A stretch of DNA of 64,000 nt from GCA-2687025 sp964473525 (GCA_964473525.1 CAYYPK010000033.1:1-64000); one strand, 5' to 3'. Shown: positions 35,006-44,331, numbered from the stretch's first letter. Notes: generated by a model from the sequence alone, not told the origin. Translations and numbers: made by a program.

Positions 35006-36158
35006 GCGGAATTCGTTCCAGATCCACGACTCGCCATCGCCCGTGATGCGGTCGACGCGCGGCCGCCGGTGAGATGCACGGGATGCGGTGCGCCTCCGGG
35101 CGAGTGACGACGTCGGCTACGACGCCGTCCGCGCGCGTGACGCAGTCGTACGTCGCCTGGAACGCGGGAATCTCGTCGACGTGGTCGTCGTGGTAGTGCG
35201 TGATCCAGAAGCCCGTGACGTCGACGATCTCGCTCGCCTCCCGCATCTCGGCCAACGCCTCCAGGACGCGCGGGGCGCCGCAGTCCATGACGTACGCCTC
35301 GCCCGAGTCAGAGACGACAATCCAACTCGTCCCAACGTGACGCAGGAAGGTCGGCGGATCAATGCCCTCGCGTATCGGCATGTGGTCCTCGCGGCCCTCG
35401 AACTGCGTGAACAGGCGCGGGAAGTAGAAGCGCAACGCCGCGACGGCGGCGTACTGGTCGTAGCAGGCGTCCAGGCGTTCGAGCAGCCTGGAAATGGCGT
35501 CGGCCGGGTCGCGGATGATGTCCCCGTGAGACGGCACGATGATGTCTGGCTGGGCGTCACGCAGGCGGTTGAGACTGGCGGCCAACTCGTGTCGGGCTCC
35601 GAGGAAGCCGTGGTAGTCCGTGAGCCCGTCCTCGCCCTTCTGAAGGCTGTAGATGTCCCACAGGCGACCACCGTCGTACATCACGTCGCCCACGAAGGCC
35701 ACCCGCGTGTCGCCGTCCTGGACGAGGTACGACATGCTGCCGTTCGTGTGACCCGGCGTGTGGAGCGCGGTGACAGCCATGCCGCACCAGTCGAACGTGT
35801 CGCCGTCCTGGATACCGGCGCCGACGGTGACGCTTTCCGCCATGACGGGTGGGAACGGGTGGTCGTCGTACAGATGCCACCGCCGCTTTTCGTCGGCCCA
35901 ATGCGCCTCGACGCCGTCGAAGAGGCCGCGCTCAGTAGCGGGAACGTGGAGCTCGGCTCCGCTGGCGACGGCGTCCGCGAGACCGACCGCCTGATCGCGG
36001 TGGTAGTGCGTCATGGCCACGCGCGCGATGCCCGCCGCTCCCACGGCGGCCGGAACGTCGGCGCAGCAGTCCACCAGCGTGGCGCCTTGATCTGACTGGA
36101 GAACGCCCACGTTGATGTGCGCTACGTGGACGGCAATGCGTGGCGTGAGTTGTTCCAT
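34917..36158 (-). CDS. Tandem metallo-beta-lactamase fold hydrolase, N-terminal part before a frameshift
   Basis: The frame begins at ATG 36158 and has two metallo-beta-lactamase units. The first (about 1-215) has VAMTHYHRDQAVG, TPGHTNGSMSYL and VAFVGDVMYDGG; its HxHxDH motif is altered to HYHRDQ. The second starts near residue 265 with WIVVSDSGEAYVMDCG and the intact ITHYHDDHVDEIP. Homology stops near EAHRIPCISPA (about 35075), beyond which this frame is nonsense and the true protein continues in the -1 frame to 34358. The complete product would be about 600 residues. Function is a presumed hydrolase; no signal peptide is seen. Confidence 0.7.
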   Translation of the reverse strand: MEQLTPRIAVHVAHINVGVLQSDQGATLVDCCADVPAAVGAAGIARVAMTHYHRDQAVGLADAVASGAELHVPATERGLFDGVEAHWADEKRRWHLYDDHPFPPVMAESVTVGAGIQDGDTFDWCGMAVTALHTPGHTNGSMSYLVQDGDTRVAFVGDVMYDGGRLWDIYSLQKGEDGLTDYHGFLGARHELAASLNRLRDAQPDIIVPSHGDIIRDPADAISRLLERLDACYDQYAAVAALRFYFPRLFTQFEGREDHMPIREGIDPPTFLRHVGTSWIVVSDSGEAYVMDCGAPRVLEALAEMREASEIVDVTGFWITHYHDDHVDEIPAFQATYDCVTRADGVVADVVTRPEAHRIPCISPAAARRPHHGRWRVVDLERIPHDRVPLPRADVLPRWAARGGSRNAPVLLG

Positions 36159-36247
36159 GTCGGCTTTCGTCGCCGAAGGCCTGCGGGTCAGGAAAGGCGA
36201 CCGAGGCCCCGGCTATCCCTTGCTGCGGCGTCGGGCCCGCGACGCGG

Positions 36248-37354
36248 CTAAATGAACTCGCTACGCGTGTCGAAGAGCGTCTGGTCGAGGTCGTGCCACG
36301 GCTCGTAGTCCGTGTAGAGCGTCACGGTTTGCCCGGTCTCGGCGGATTCGTAGCCGCCGAACATGATCTCGTGCACGTGCAGCGTGCGCGCGCCCGAGCA
36401 GGTCGGCTCCGCGTCGTCCAGGATGCACTGCACGAAGTGCTCGGTCATATTCTCGGTTCCCGACACCGTTGGGATTGAGAAGCAGCCGTTCCAGCCCCGC
36501 CACGCGGTCGGTTCGCCTCCGTCAATCGGGCACTCGCCGTCGCGCCGCTGGAGAATGGCGCGACCGTCGCCGGGAATGATGACCGTGCCCTCGCGGCCGT
36601 ATACCGTCGTCGAGTTCTCCGCGTAAGCGGCGCCCCACAGGGAACGGATTACCACCTGCTGCCCGCCGAGGTACTCGACGACGAGAGTGACGTTGTCGTC
36701 GACGTCCGAGTCAACGCGCTTCCCGTCGCCCACGATGCGCTGAGGGATGAGCGTGTTGACCATGCCAGTCACGCGCGCGGCCCCTCCAAGGAGTGCCGTG
36801 ACACGACCGGCGGGGTACACGAAGCAGTCGAGCATGGCGCCGCCGTGGGCGACCGAGTGGTCGTAGTACCAGTTGTCCCGAGGAGGGCCGGGAATGTTGA
36901 GGCACGCCTCTCCGCCCGTGATCTTGCCGATGTACTTCTGGCGGAGCAGCGACTGCGCGGTGACGATCGCGCCGTTCTTGTCGTACGGCAGCGCCATGAA
37001 GGTGACGTCCGCTTCGTCGGCGGCGTCCGCCATCACGCGGCAATCCTCCAGCGACGTGGCCATCGGCTTCTCGTTGAGGACGTGCAGCCCGCGTTCGAAT
37101 GCCGCCAGGCACACCTCGGCGTGCACCGAGTGGGGCGTGGTGACGAATACGGCGTCGAGGCCCTCCGCGTCCATCATGGCCTCGTAGCTGTCGTAATGCG
37201 CGCCGACGCCGTACTCCTCGCCCTTGCGCTTGGCGTTCGCCAGGCGTCGAGCGCACGTCGCCACGAATTCAGCATCTTCGATGTTCTGGGCCATGCGGAA
37301 GAATCGATCGCTGATGTCACCGCAGCCGACCATTCCCATGCGCAACTTCGCCAT
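36248..37354 (-). CDS. Gfo/Idh/MocA-family NAD(P)-dependent oxidoreductase
   Basis: The 368-residue protein starts with the Rossmann motif LRMGMVGCGDISDRFF. It continues with VTTPHSVHAEVCLAAFERGLHVLNEKPMATS, the conserved EKP lysine motif of this family, and ends with the beta-sheet substrate domain (HGGAMLDCFVYPAGRVTALLGG, NMTEHFVQCILD). Such enzymes oxidise or reduce sugars and inositols with NAD(P). The ATG at 37354 has AAAGGA with a 7-base spacer; the frame is open upstream but without homology. It is divergent from the UbiA gene. The preference for a particular sugar cannot be told. Confidence 0.9.
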   Translation of the reverse strand: MAKLRMGMVGCGDISDRFFRMAQNIEDAEFVATCARRLANAKRKGEEYGVGAHYDSYEAMMDAEGLDAVFVTTPHSVHAEVCLAAFERGLHVLNEKPMATSLEDCRVMADAADEADVTFMALPYDKNGAIVTAQSLLRQKYIGKITGGEACLNIPGPPRDNWYYDHSVAHGGAMLDCFVYPAGRVTALLGGAARVTGMVNTLIPQRIVGDGKRVDSDVDDNVTLVVEYLGGQQVVIRSLWGAAYAENSTTVYGREGTVIIPGDGRAILQRRDGECPIDGGEPTAWRGWNGCFSIPTVSGTENMTEHFVQCILDDAEPTCSGARTLHVHEIMFGGYESAETGQTVTLYTDYEPWHDLDQTLFDTRSEFI

Positions 37355-37558
37355 GCATCGTCCTTTCGCGTGTGAGGGGGCATTGTCGCATGGTCGGGCG
37401 TTCTGGCATAGGGCGCCCGCTGGCGCGGTCTGACGGGGCCATGCGACGCGGCGCCGTGGCACGCAGCTTGCGATGTGAAGGGCAGCGCCGTTGCCGCTGT
37501 CCCAATCGGGTGATAGGGTACGGCGAGGCCCGGAACTGCCAGCGTTGGACAATGCCGC

Positions 37559-38491
37559 ATGCGCAGCGTCGCCCGGACATTCCACGCGTATCTCGAACTG
37601 GTGCGCTACCCGCTGTTCGCGATTCCGATCGTCGCGACGCTGCCCGGTATCGTGCTCGCGGCGCACGAATTCGGGTGGGACTGGCGCGCGCCGTGCGCGC
37701 TCCTAACCGCGCTGCTCGGCTACTTCGCCGGGATGATCAAGAACGACTACTTCCATCGCGTCGAGGACGACGTCGCCAACCCCGGCAGGCCCATACCTTC
37801 CGGGCGGGTGCGGCCGACGGACGCCATGCGACTCGCAAGCGGCCTGTACTTGACCTGCGTCGGGTTGGGGTTCGCCATGCACTGGAAGGCGGGCCTGCTC
37901 GTCTTCGCGCTGATCGCGCTATCACACTCGTACAACGCCTACCTGAAAATGCGCGGCGTCTGGGGCAGCCTTGCGCTCCCCTTGGGCATTGGTCTCCTCA
38001 GCGTCTTCGGCGCCGTATGCGTGTCCGGCCATGTTCCGACGCTCGTATGGTTCGCCTTCGGCGCGACGTTCCTATACGACTTTGGAACGCACGTCGCCAG
38101 CACATTCAAGGACATCGACCGTGACGCCGCCCTGGGTGTCAAGACCACGCCTCTCCAGCTCGGCCGTGGGGTCGCGCTGACGGCCTCGACCGTGGCGTCC
38201 CTGGGAGCGTTCGTGGTGGCCGCCATTCCACTCCTACTAGGGCACAGTCCCTACTACGCCGTGTGGATCGCTGTGGCGTTCGCGGCCACCGTGGTCACAC
38301 GCGTGCCGCTGTTGAGGGAGCAGACGGAGCGCAACGGGTACTTCGCGCTCGAAGGTTCCATGGTCGCGGCGATTCTGCTGTTCCCCGCGCTCATGGGCGC
38401 GGTGCTACCGTTCGCCACCTCGGCCGCGGTGATCTTGTCGCTTCTGGCGACGACGCTGTACCTCCTCCGCACTAGCAAGCAAGAAGTCTAG
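37559..38491 (+). CDS. UbiA-family prenyltransferase
   Basis: The 310-residue protein is largely hydrophobic with 8-9 helices. It has the first aspartate-rich motif NDYFHRVEDDVANPGRPIPSG (about residues 61-81) and the second DIDRDAALGVKTTPL (about 187-201), which bind Mg and the prenyl diphosphate. UbiA enzymes attach isoprenyl chains to aromatic or lipid acceptors for quinones, haem O, chlorophylls or archaeal-type lipids. A polyprenyl diphosphate synthase is present 21 kb away but not linked. The acceptor is unknown. No strong ribosome site precedes the ATG. Confidence 0.85.
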   Translation: MRSVARTFHAYLELVRYPLFAIPIVATLPGIVLAAHEFGWDWRAPCALLTALLGYFAGMIKNDYFHRVEDDVANPGRPIPSGRVRPTDAMRLASGLYLTCVGLGFAMHWKAGLLVFALIALSHSYNAYLKMRGVWGSLALPLGIGLLSVFGAVCVSGHVPTLVWFAFGATFLYDFGTHVASTFKDIDRDAALGVKTTPLQLGRGVALTASTVASLGAFVVAAIPLLLGHSPYYAVWIAVAFAATVVTRVPLLREQTERNGYFALEGSMVAAILLFPALMGAVLPFATSAAVILSLLATTLYLLRTSKQEV

Positions 38492-38619
38492 CCGGCCGCG
38501 CCGTGGTGACCGCAGCGGCGCTCTGCGCCTCCGGCGTGTGGCCTGTGTTACACTGCTGCCGCCGCGCGGCCGGTGGTAATCGCCCAGCTAGGACTTGGAC
38601 GACGGGCCTGACATTGCAC

Positions 38620-39720
38620 ATGCGCATGGCTGCTCTCCTTTCACTGCTCACGTTCGTCGTGGCGCCGACGCGCCTGCCTGCCCAGTCCGAGGCGTCTGAG
38701 TACCGCATCCGTCCCGGCGACACGTTGCGCATCGTCGTGCTCAACCGCGTGGAGTACGGCCAGGAGGTGTTCGTTCGCGACGACGGCAGGATCGACTACT
38801 TCGTCCTGGGCTCCATCGACGTTGATGACATGACGCTGGGCGCCCTGAGAACGGCCCTGGTCGACGGGCTGCGAGGGCACTTGACCGAGCCGGAGGTCCT
38901 GATCGTGCCGGTTCCGCGGGAGGCGTTCGTGTACGTCGGTGGACAGGTCGCGTCGCCGGGGAAGTACGGCTTCATGGAGCCGGTCATCGACGTACGGAAG
39001 GCGCTGGCCCTGGCCGGGTCCGCCTTGCCCGTGTCGTCTGACCTGTCACGCGTCCTTGTGTTGCGCGCCGGCGAGCCCGTCGAGACGTATGACTTGACGA
39101 CCGCGCCAGGGCCGCACATAGAGATACGGCGTGGCGATGTGGTGTACGTGCCGGAACTGTGCAGAATCCGTGTGACCGGCAATGTCCGGGAGCCTGGGGT
39201 CTTCTACGTCCAAGGGTCAGCGACGGCGGGCTACGCCCTGTCGCTCGCTGGCGGGATCGTCGATGACCAGGGCACCCTAGCGCGGCTATCCGTGCTACGC
39301 GCCGACGGGTCGACGGAGCCCGCGCGGCTGGACTCCGACGCGCTCACCGCGGAAGGCGCCGAGGTGGTCCTCCGGCACGGTGACGCTCTTCACGTGCCGA
39401 ACGCCTATCTCGTCGAGGAGATCAGCGTCGTCGGTTACGTGCAGAGCCCTGGCCTATATCGCGTGCGTGGGCCGGTCTCGGTTGGCCGCGCGCTCGCGCT
39501 CGCGGGTGACGCCGTGCGTGAGGAAGCCAATCTGGGCGAAGTCGACATCGTGCGTATCGACGGGACTGTTGAGAAGGTCGACCTTCGGTCGGGCGGGTCG
39601 AGCGTAGCGGTGCGGCCCGGCGAGACCGTGCGGGTCAACCGACGGTTCCAGATGAACTGGCCGATGCTGTTCAGCGCCGTGTCGACCGCCGTGCTTCTTA
39701 CGAGCCTCGTTAGGAACTAG
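38620..39720 (+). CDS. Polysaccharide export protein with SLBB repeats (Wza-like)
   Basis: The 366-residue product has a signal peptide (RMAALLSLLTFVVAPTRLPAQ). A Poly_export domain follows (EYRIRPGDTLRIVVLNRVEYGQEV, then GRIDYFVLGSIDVDDMTLGALRTALVDGL), then three SLBB-type units beginning EAFVYVGGQVASPGKYGF, CRIRVTGNVREPGVFYV and EEISVVGYVQSPGLYRV. The C-terminus (MLFSAVSTAVLLTSLVRN) is a membrane-spanning helix. This is the outer-membrane/periplasmic channel type that exports capsule or exopolysaccharide. No Wzc or glycosyltransferase genes adjoin. An in-frame TTG at 38614 is an alternative start. Confidence 0.85.
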   Translation: MRMAALLSLLTFVVAPTRLPAQSEASEYRIRPGDTLRIVVLNRVEYGQEVFVRDDGRIDYFVLGSIDVDDMTLGALRTALVDGLRGHLTEPEVLIVPVPREAFVYVGGQVASPGKYGFMEPVIDVRKALALAGSALPVSSDLSRVLVLRAGEPVETYDLTTAPGPHIEIRRGDVVYVPELCRIRVTGNVREPGVFYVQGSATAGYALSLAGGIVDDQGTLARLSVLRADGSTEPARLDSDALTAEGAEVVLRHGDALHVPNAYLVEEISVVGYVQSPGLYRVRGPVSVGRALALAGDAVREEANLGEVDIVRIDGTVEKVDLRSGGSSVAVRPGETVRVNRRFQMNWPMLFSAVSTAVLLTSLVRN

Positions 39721-39838
39721 CTGCGATGGCCTTCGCCTCGAGACGCGCTGGCTCGGCTGGTTGAAACACACGGCGCCCCCTGCGTCGTTGTATGTGGGGT
39801 CGAGAGCGCCGACACGCCAGGCGGAGGCGAGGCGACCG

Positions 39839-40168
39839 ATGTCCTGGGAACGCCGCGAGTCACATCATGTCGCGTCGTACGCGTTCCACTGGTTTGCGGA
39901 CGGGGACGGCGGCTGGCTGGTCGCGGTATGGGGCGAGGGCCGCGGCCCCGACGAACCGACGGAGCAGGAAGTCACAGATGCCCTCACGATTCATCACGTC
40001 CCGGCCCGGGACAACCCGAAGGGACGGCTCAAGCCCGTTCGGCAGTTCTGCGAACGGTTTGTGTCGGACATACCGTTCCGGGTGCGCGCCATCCGTCTCC
40101 GCGTGCCCACTGTGCGGCGTCTCGTCGAGCAGGGAGCGCTCGAGCCGCCCGACGGCGGCTGGGCGTGA
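39839..40168 (+). CDS. Small conserved-looking protein of unknown function coupled to a Rieske protein
   Basis: The 109-residue product starts at an ATG preceded by GCGGAGGCGAGGCG and ends overlapping the Rieske start by 4 bases (GTGA). The sequence is soluble and mixed: HHVASYAFHWFADGDGGWLVAVWGEGRGPDEPTEQEVTDAL, then VPARDNPKGRLKPVRQFCERFV and a basic RAIRLRVPTVRRL. No family is recognised. Translational coupling suggests it works with the Rieske ferredoxin-like protein, for example as part of an oxygenase or as an accessory factor; this is inference. Confidence 0.6.
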   Translation: MSWERRESHHVASYAFHWFADGDGGWLVAVWGEGRGPDEPTEQEVTDALTIHHVPARDNPKGRLKPVRQFCERFVSDIPFRVRAIRLRVPTVRRLVEQGALEPPDGGWA

Positions 40169-40518
40169 AGCGGCTCTATGCGTTGCTGTGTTCCGCGCTG
40201 CCGTCCACCAGGCGTCGATGGGTGGGTGTCGGCGAACTGGTCGAGTACCCCGTGGAGTCCGTACGATGTGTCATGGTGCGCGGCGCCTCGGTGGCGGTGT
40301 TTCACAGCGACAGGGGGCTGCAGGCGATCGCCGATGTCTGCGCGCATATGGGGGCGTCCCTCAGCGAGGGCGTGCTCCACGACGACGGATACGTCGAGTG
40401 TCCGGCGCACACGATGCGGTTCTGCCTGCGCACCGGCGTGTGTCCGGAGAGCCCCATGTACACTGGACGGATATACCCCACACGCGTTCGCGGCGGGCGT
40501 CTCTACATACGGGCCTGA
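40165..40518 (+). CDS. Rieske [2Fe-2S] ferredoxin-like protein
   Basis: The 117-residue protein starts at GTG 40165, overlapping the previous stop. The cluster-binding motifs are Cys59-Ala-His61 in DVCAHMGASL and Cys79-Pro-Ala-His82 in VECPAHTMRF, with the usual 17-residue gap. The overall length fits Rieske ferredoxins or NirD-like subunits rather than an oxygenase alpha subunit. It would transfer electrons in the cytosol. Additional cysteines occur at 9, 35, 87 and further on. Partner reductase and oxygenase genes are not seen nearby, apart from the coupled upstream small protein. Confidence 0.85.
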   Translation: MKRLYALLCSALPSTRRRWVGVGELVEYPVESVRCVMVRGASVAVFHSDRGLQAIADVCAHMGASLSEGVLHDDGYVECPAHTMRFCLRTGVCPESPMYTGRIYPTRVRGGRLYIRA

Positions 40519-40587
40519 CAGGCGCCCCAGACGCGAAGGCGCAGCCGGAACGGGCAGTTCAGCGCACGAAGGTGCACGGAGCGCGCG

Positions 40588-42849
40588 ATGACACGTAGAC
40601 ACGGTACGCCGGCAACGGCTCTGGCGCAGGCCCGCTGGGTTCGCTGGGCCGGTTGCGCGGTGGTTCTGGCGGCGCTCCTCAGCGCGTGCGGCGACCCGAC
40701 CCCCGAGCCCGAGCAGTTCGACGCGTTCCTGACGGAGTTCAAGGCAGATGGCCCGTTGGAGGAGGATGTCCCCAAGCGCGTGGCGCGCTTCCGCCGCAGA
40801 GCGGAGCAGCGTGACCTGCGCGACCAACTCACATACGCCTACGCGCGCGCGTTGCAGACGCGCAAGAGGTACGAGGAAGCAGCGGACGCGTACGGCCGCG
40901 CCGACGTCGCCGAGTTCCCTCTACGGGACTTCGCGCGCTACTACCGCGCGCAGTGCCTTGCCAGCCTGGCGCGATACGACGAGGCGGTAGCCGAACACCG
41001 GTCGCTGCTCGAGGCGTTCCCCGACTTCCCCCTGCGTGAGAGCGCCACGTTGCGCGTGGGCAAGGCGCTGGAAAACGCCGGCCGGTATGCGGAGGCGCTC
41101 GCGGTCTTCGAAGAGCTGGCGGAGGGTCTCCCTGATGGGTCTTCCATAGGACGCGAGGCGCAGTACTTCGTCGGGGTCGCCCATGACGGCCTGGACGCGC
41201 CGCAAGCGGCGTATGAGGCGTATCAGCAGGTCGTCGAGGACAAGACGAACGACTCCTTTGCCCAACGGGCGGTGAAGAAGATCCAGAAGCTGGCGGAGGA
41301 GCGGCCGGAGCTCAGGCTGACGCGCGCACACCAGTTCGTGCACGCCCAGGTGCTGCACGGCGGCGGCGAGCGCAAGGAGGCGCGCGCGGTCTGGGAGCGC
41401 ATCCACAAGAACAGCAAGGACGAACTGGCGACGCGGGCGCGCTACGAAATCGGCCGTTCGTACCTTCGGGATCGGCAGTACAACAACGCCATCCGCACGT
41501 TCGAGGGGATGCTCCGGTCGGGTCACCCGAACTACAAGACGCGCGCGCAGTTCCAGCGCATCCTGGCGACTCGCCGGTCAGGGCAGCGCACGCGGGCGTT
41601 GAGGCTCTTCCGCGACTTCATCAGCGAGAACCCGTGGTCGTCCCTGCTGGACGACGTGATGATGGAGTACGGCTGGACGCTCCGGGACGCCCGGCAGTTC
41701 AGCACGGCGGGCAAGGTGTATGGAGAGCTGGTCGCAAAGTTTCCCAAGAGCTCGCACGCGGCCGAGGCGGCCTGGCTTGCGGCGTGGTGTGACATACGGC
41801 TCAAGCGGTACGGAGACAGCATCGCCGCGCTAGACCGACTGATTCTGGGCTACCCCACAAGCAGCTATGCCGGCCGTGGGCACTTCTGGCTAGGTAAGGT
41901 GCACGCGCGTCTCGGGGATTCGCAGGCGGCTGCGGAGTACTACCGTCAAGTCGTCGAGATGGACACGCACTACTATGGCGCCCGCGCGGACGAGAAGCTG
42001 CGCGAGCTGGCGTCGAGCGGAGCCGTGGGTTCAGAATACATCGACTCAGTAAGGCGCATGGTGCGGCAGGCCAGCGTTTCGGTAGACACGCTCCAGCACA
42101 TGCCTATCGCCCGGGTGGAGATTCTCACACGTCTGGACGACAACGCCGGCGCCATCGCCGAGATGGAGGCGCTGCTCGAGCGGCGCAAGGACGACCGCGC
42201 GCTGCTCTACTACCACCTCATGCGCGCGAACGAGGAGCTCGGGCGCTCGTACCGCGCGTACATCATGGCGTACCGCTTCTCGAATCTTCCCGAAGTGAGA
42301 TGGAGTGGCGAGGATCCTCCGGTCGAGGTCGGGCAGTTGCTGTACCCGATTCCGTTCCAGGAGACGCTCGTCGAGGCCGGCGAGGAATTTGGTGTGGACC
42401 CGCACTACCTCGCCGCGATGATGCGTGAGGAGAGTCGGTTCAACGCGAGTGTCGTGTCGTGGGCGGGCGCGTACGGGCTCATGCAGGTGATGCCCGACAC
42501 CGGCAAGCGGATCGCGAAGAAGATCGGCATCGAGGACTTCGACAAGGACATGCTCCTGGACCCCGAGGTGAACATCCGCATGGGGGCGTGGTACATCAGG
42601 TTCCTGCTGGACGAGTTTGGTGGCGAGTTCTCGCTCGTATCGGGCGCCTATAACGCCGGCGAGGGGCGCATGGGGCAGTGGCGCGAGCGGTACTCCGTCG
42701 AGGATCTGGACGAGTTCATCGAACAGGTGCCCTACGACGAAACCCGCAACCACATCAAGAAGGTGATGCACTCGTACCACGTCTACCGGGACCTCTACGG
42801 CGACGAGGAAGAGCCGCGCCAACTGACGCCAGTGGACCACCCCGGCTGA
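40588..42849 (+). CDS. Soluble lytic transglycosylase-like lipoprotein with TPR superhelix
   Basis: The 753-residue protein has a lipoprotein signal ending in LLSAC (Cys34). A long series of TPR-like helical repeats follows (about 45-590, e.g. AEHRSLLEAFPDFP, ARYEIGRSYLRDRQYNNAIRTFEGML), then a C-terminal SLT domain: MMREESRFNASVVSWAGAYGLMQVMP with catalytic Glu615, and GAYNAGEGRM. This is the Slt70 plan: the domain cleaves the MurNAc-GlcNAc bond of peptidoglycan to an anhydro product. GGAG lies six bases ahead of the ATG. The gene ends 21 bases before the split Rad50 cassette and may share its transcript. Confidence 0.9.
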   Translation: MTRRHGTPATALAQARWVRWAGCAVVLAALLSACGDPTPEPEQFDAFLTEFKADGPLEEDVPKRVARFRRRAEQRDLRDQLTYAYARALQTRKRYEEAADAYGRADVAEFPLRDFARYYRAQCLASLARYDEAVAEHRSLLEAFPDFPLRESATLRVGKALENAGRYAEALAVFEELAEGLPDGSSIGREAQYFVGVAHDGLDAPQAAYEAYQQVVEDKTNDSFAQRAVKKIQKLAEERPELRLTRAHQFVHAQVLHGGGERKEARAVWERIHKNSKDELATRARYEIGRSYLRDRQYNNAIRTFEGMLRSGHPNYKTRAQFQRILATRRSGQRTRALRLFRDFISENPWSSLLDDVMMEYGWTLRDARQFSTAGKVYGELVAKFPKSSHAAEAAWLAAWCDIRLKRYGDSIAALDRLILGYPTSSYAGRGHFWLGKVHARLGDSQAAAEYYRQVVEMDTHYYGARADEKLRELASSGAVGSEYIDSVRRMVRQASVSVDTLQHMPIARVEILTRLDDNAGAIAEMEALLERRKDDRALLYYHLMRANEELGRSYRAYIMAYRFSNLPEVRWSGEDPPVEVGQLLYPIPFQETLVEAGEEFGVDPHYLAAMMREESRFNASVVSWAGAYGLMQVMPDTGKRIAKKIGIEDFDKDMLLDPEVNIRMGAWYIRFLLDEFGGEFSLVSGAYNAGEGRMGQWRERYSVEDLDEFIEQVPYDETRNHIKKVMHSYHVYRDLYGDEEEPRQLTPVDHPG

Positions 42850-42870
42850 ACCGTACCCGCGAGAGACGCC

Positions 42871-44331
42871 ATGATCCGCCGGATCATCCTCCGCAACTTC
42901 ATGTCGCATGTCGAAACCGTCATCGAGCCCGCCGACGGTCTGACGGTCATCGTTGGCCCCAACAACTCCGGCAAGAGCGCCATCGTCGAGGCGTTGCGCA
43001 CCCTATGCACCAACGAGAACAGCACGCACGTCATGCGCCACGGCGCGCGGGAGTGCGCCGTCATCGTCGAGACCGACGACGGTCACGTCATCGAGTGGGC
43101 GAGGAAGAAGTCGCCAGCCTACACCGTGGACGACCAGCGGTTCGACCGCATGAGCCGCGGTCGAAGCGGCGTGCCCGCTGAGCTGCACGCGGCCCTTCGG
43201 TTGCCGTGGGTCGCCGGCAGCGGGGATGAGAAGTTCGATGTCCACCTCGGCGAGCAGAAGTCGCCGATATTTCTGCTTGGGTCCGCATCCGACGCCGCGA
43301 AGTTCTTCGCCTCGTCGTCGGACGCCACGAAGCTCCTCGCGATGCAGGGGCGCCACAAGGCGAAGGTCACGCAGGCGCGCGCGCGCAAGCGCGAGCTGGA
43401 CGCCCTTGCCAGCAAGCAGTCGGCGCGGATGGCGGAACTAGACGTCGTTCCTGGCCTGGCGCGCCGGATGGAGGCCGCAGAGGCGGCCTATGGCTCCATC
43501 GTGGCGTCGTCGGACGCGATCAGCAGGCTGGAGTCGGCGATCGGCGCCATACACGCCGCGCGGACGCTGGCCGGGGAACTAGGGGACCTGGCGCGGGCGC
43601 TCGCGCCGCTGGACGCGCCTCCCGTTCTCGATGACACGCAGCTGCTTGCCCACGTGACGACACAGGTCGCGCTGGCTGACGAGGAGTGCGCCGCCGCTGA
43701 CGCGCAGGCGAAGGCGGCAGCTCCGCTGTTAGACCCCCCTGAGCAGCAGCCTGCCACGCAGTTGGCGAAGCACATCGACGACCTTGCCGCGTCCTCAGCG
43801 GCCGCCCAACTTCGTGCGGCGGAAGCCGGCGCGCTCGACGAGGTCGCCTCGCCGCCCCCGCTGGAAGACGCGCAACGGTTGGTTGCCGACATTCGGGCGA
43901 CGCGCGTGGCGCTCGTGCAAGTGGCGACTTGCGAAGTGGAGGGGCGGGCGCTCGACGAGATTGCCGGGCCGCCCGAACTCGCCGACACGGTCACACTGAG
44001 TCGCGACGTGGCGGGCCTGACTGCTGCGCATGCGGCGACGACGACAGCTTCGGCGCGCCACGCACTGCTCGGCGCCCTCTTGGAGACGCCCGCCACGGAC
44101 GACACGCGAGCCGTCACCGAGATGCTCGCGGAGCTGCGCGACGCGACTGCGGCCGCTGCGGCCAACGAGCGTGATCTGGGCGAGGCGAAGGCGGAAGGGC
44201 GCGACGTCGCCGACGCGATCCGCAGGTGGGCGGAAGACAGCGTGACATGTCCCACCTGCGGGGCGGCTCTCGACGCGGAGGCCGTTGCCCAGCACGTCGC
44301 TGGCGCTCACGAGGAGCGGGGCCGTGGCTGA
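42871..44331 (+). CDS. Rad50/SbcC-like ATPase, N-terminal half ending at a zinc hook
   Basis: The 486-residue protein looks like the first half of a Rad50/SMC ATPase. It opens MIRRIILRNFMSHVET and has the Walker A GPNNSGKS at 29-36 and a Q-loop region near Gln129. A long alanine-rich helical arm follows (about 165-455) with five PP-containing repeats spaced about 39 residues. It stops shortly after Cys460-Pro-Thr-Cys463, a zinc-hook CxxC. No signature, Walker B or returning arm is present: these are on the separate gene 45605-46291. The stop overlaps the nuclease start by 8 bases. Hook dimerisation and DNA-end processing are inferred from Rad50. A frameshift of one ordinary gene is excluded because a whole nuclease gene intervenes. 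Confidence 0.82.
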   Translation: MIRRIILRNFMSHVETVIEPADGLTVIVGPNNSGKSAIVEALRTLCTNENSTHVMRHGARECAVIVETDDGHVIEWARKKSPAYTVDDQRFDRMSRGRSGVPAELHAALRLPWVAGSGDEKFDVHLGEQKSPIFLLGSASDAAKFFASSSDATKLLAMQGRHKAKVTQARARKRELDALASKQSARMAELDVVPGLARRMEAAEAAYGSIVASSDAISRLESAIGAIHAARTLAGELGDLARALAPLDAPPVLDDTQLLAHVTTQVALADEECAAADAQAKAAAPLLDPPEQQPATQLAKHIDDLAASSAAAQLRAAEAGALDEVASPPPLEDAQRLVADIRATRVALVQVATCEVEGRALDEIAGPPELADTVTLSRDVAGLTAAHAATTTASARHALLGALLETPATDDTRAVTEMLAELRDATAAAAANERDLGEAKAEGRDVADAIRRWAEDSVTCPTCGAALDAEAVAQHVAGAHEERGRG

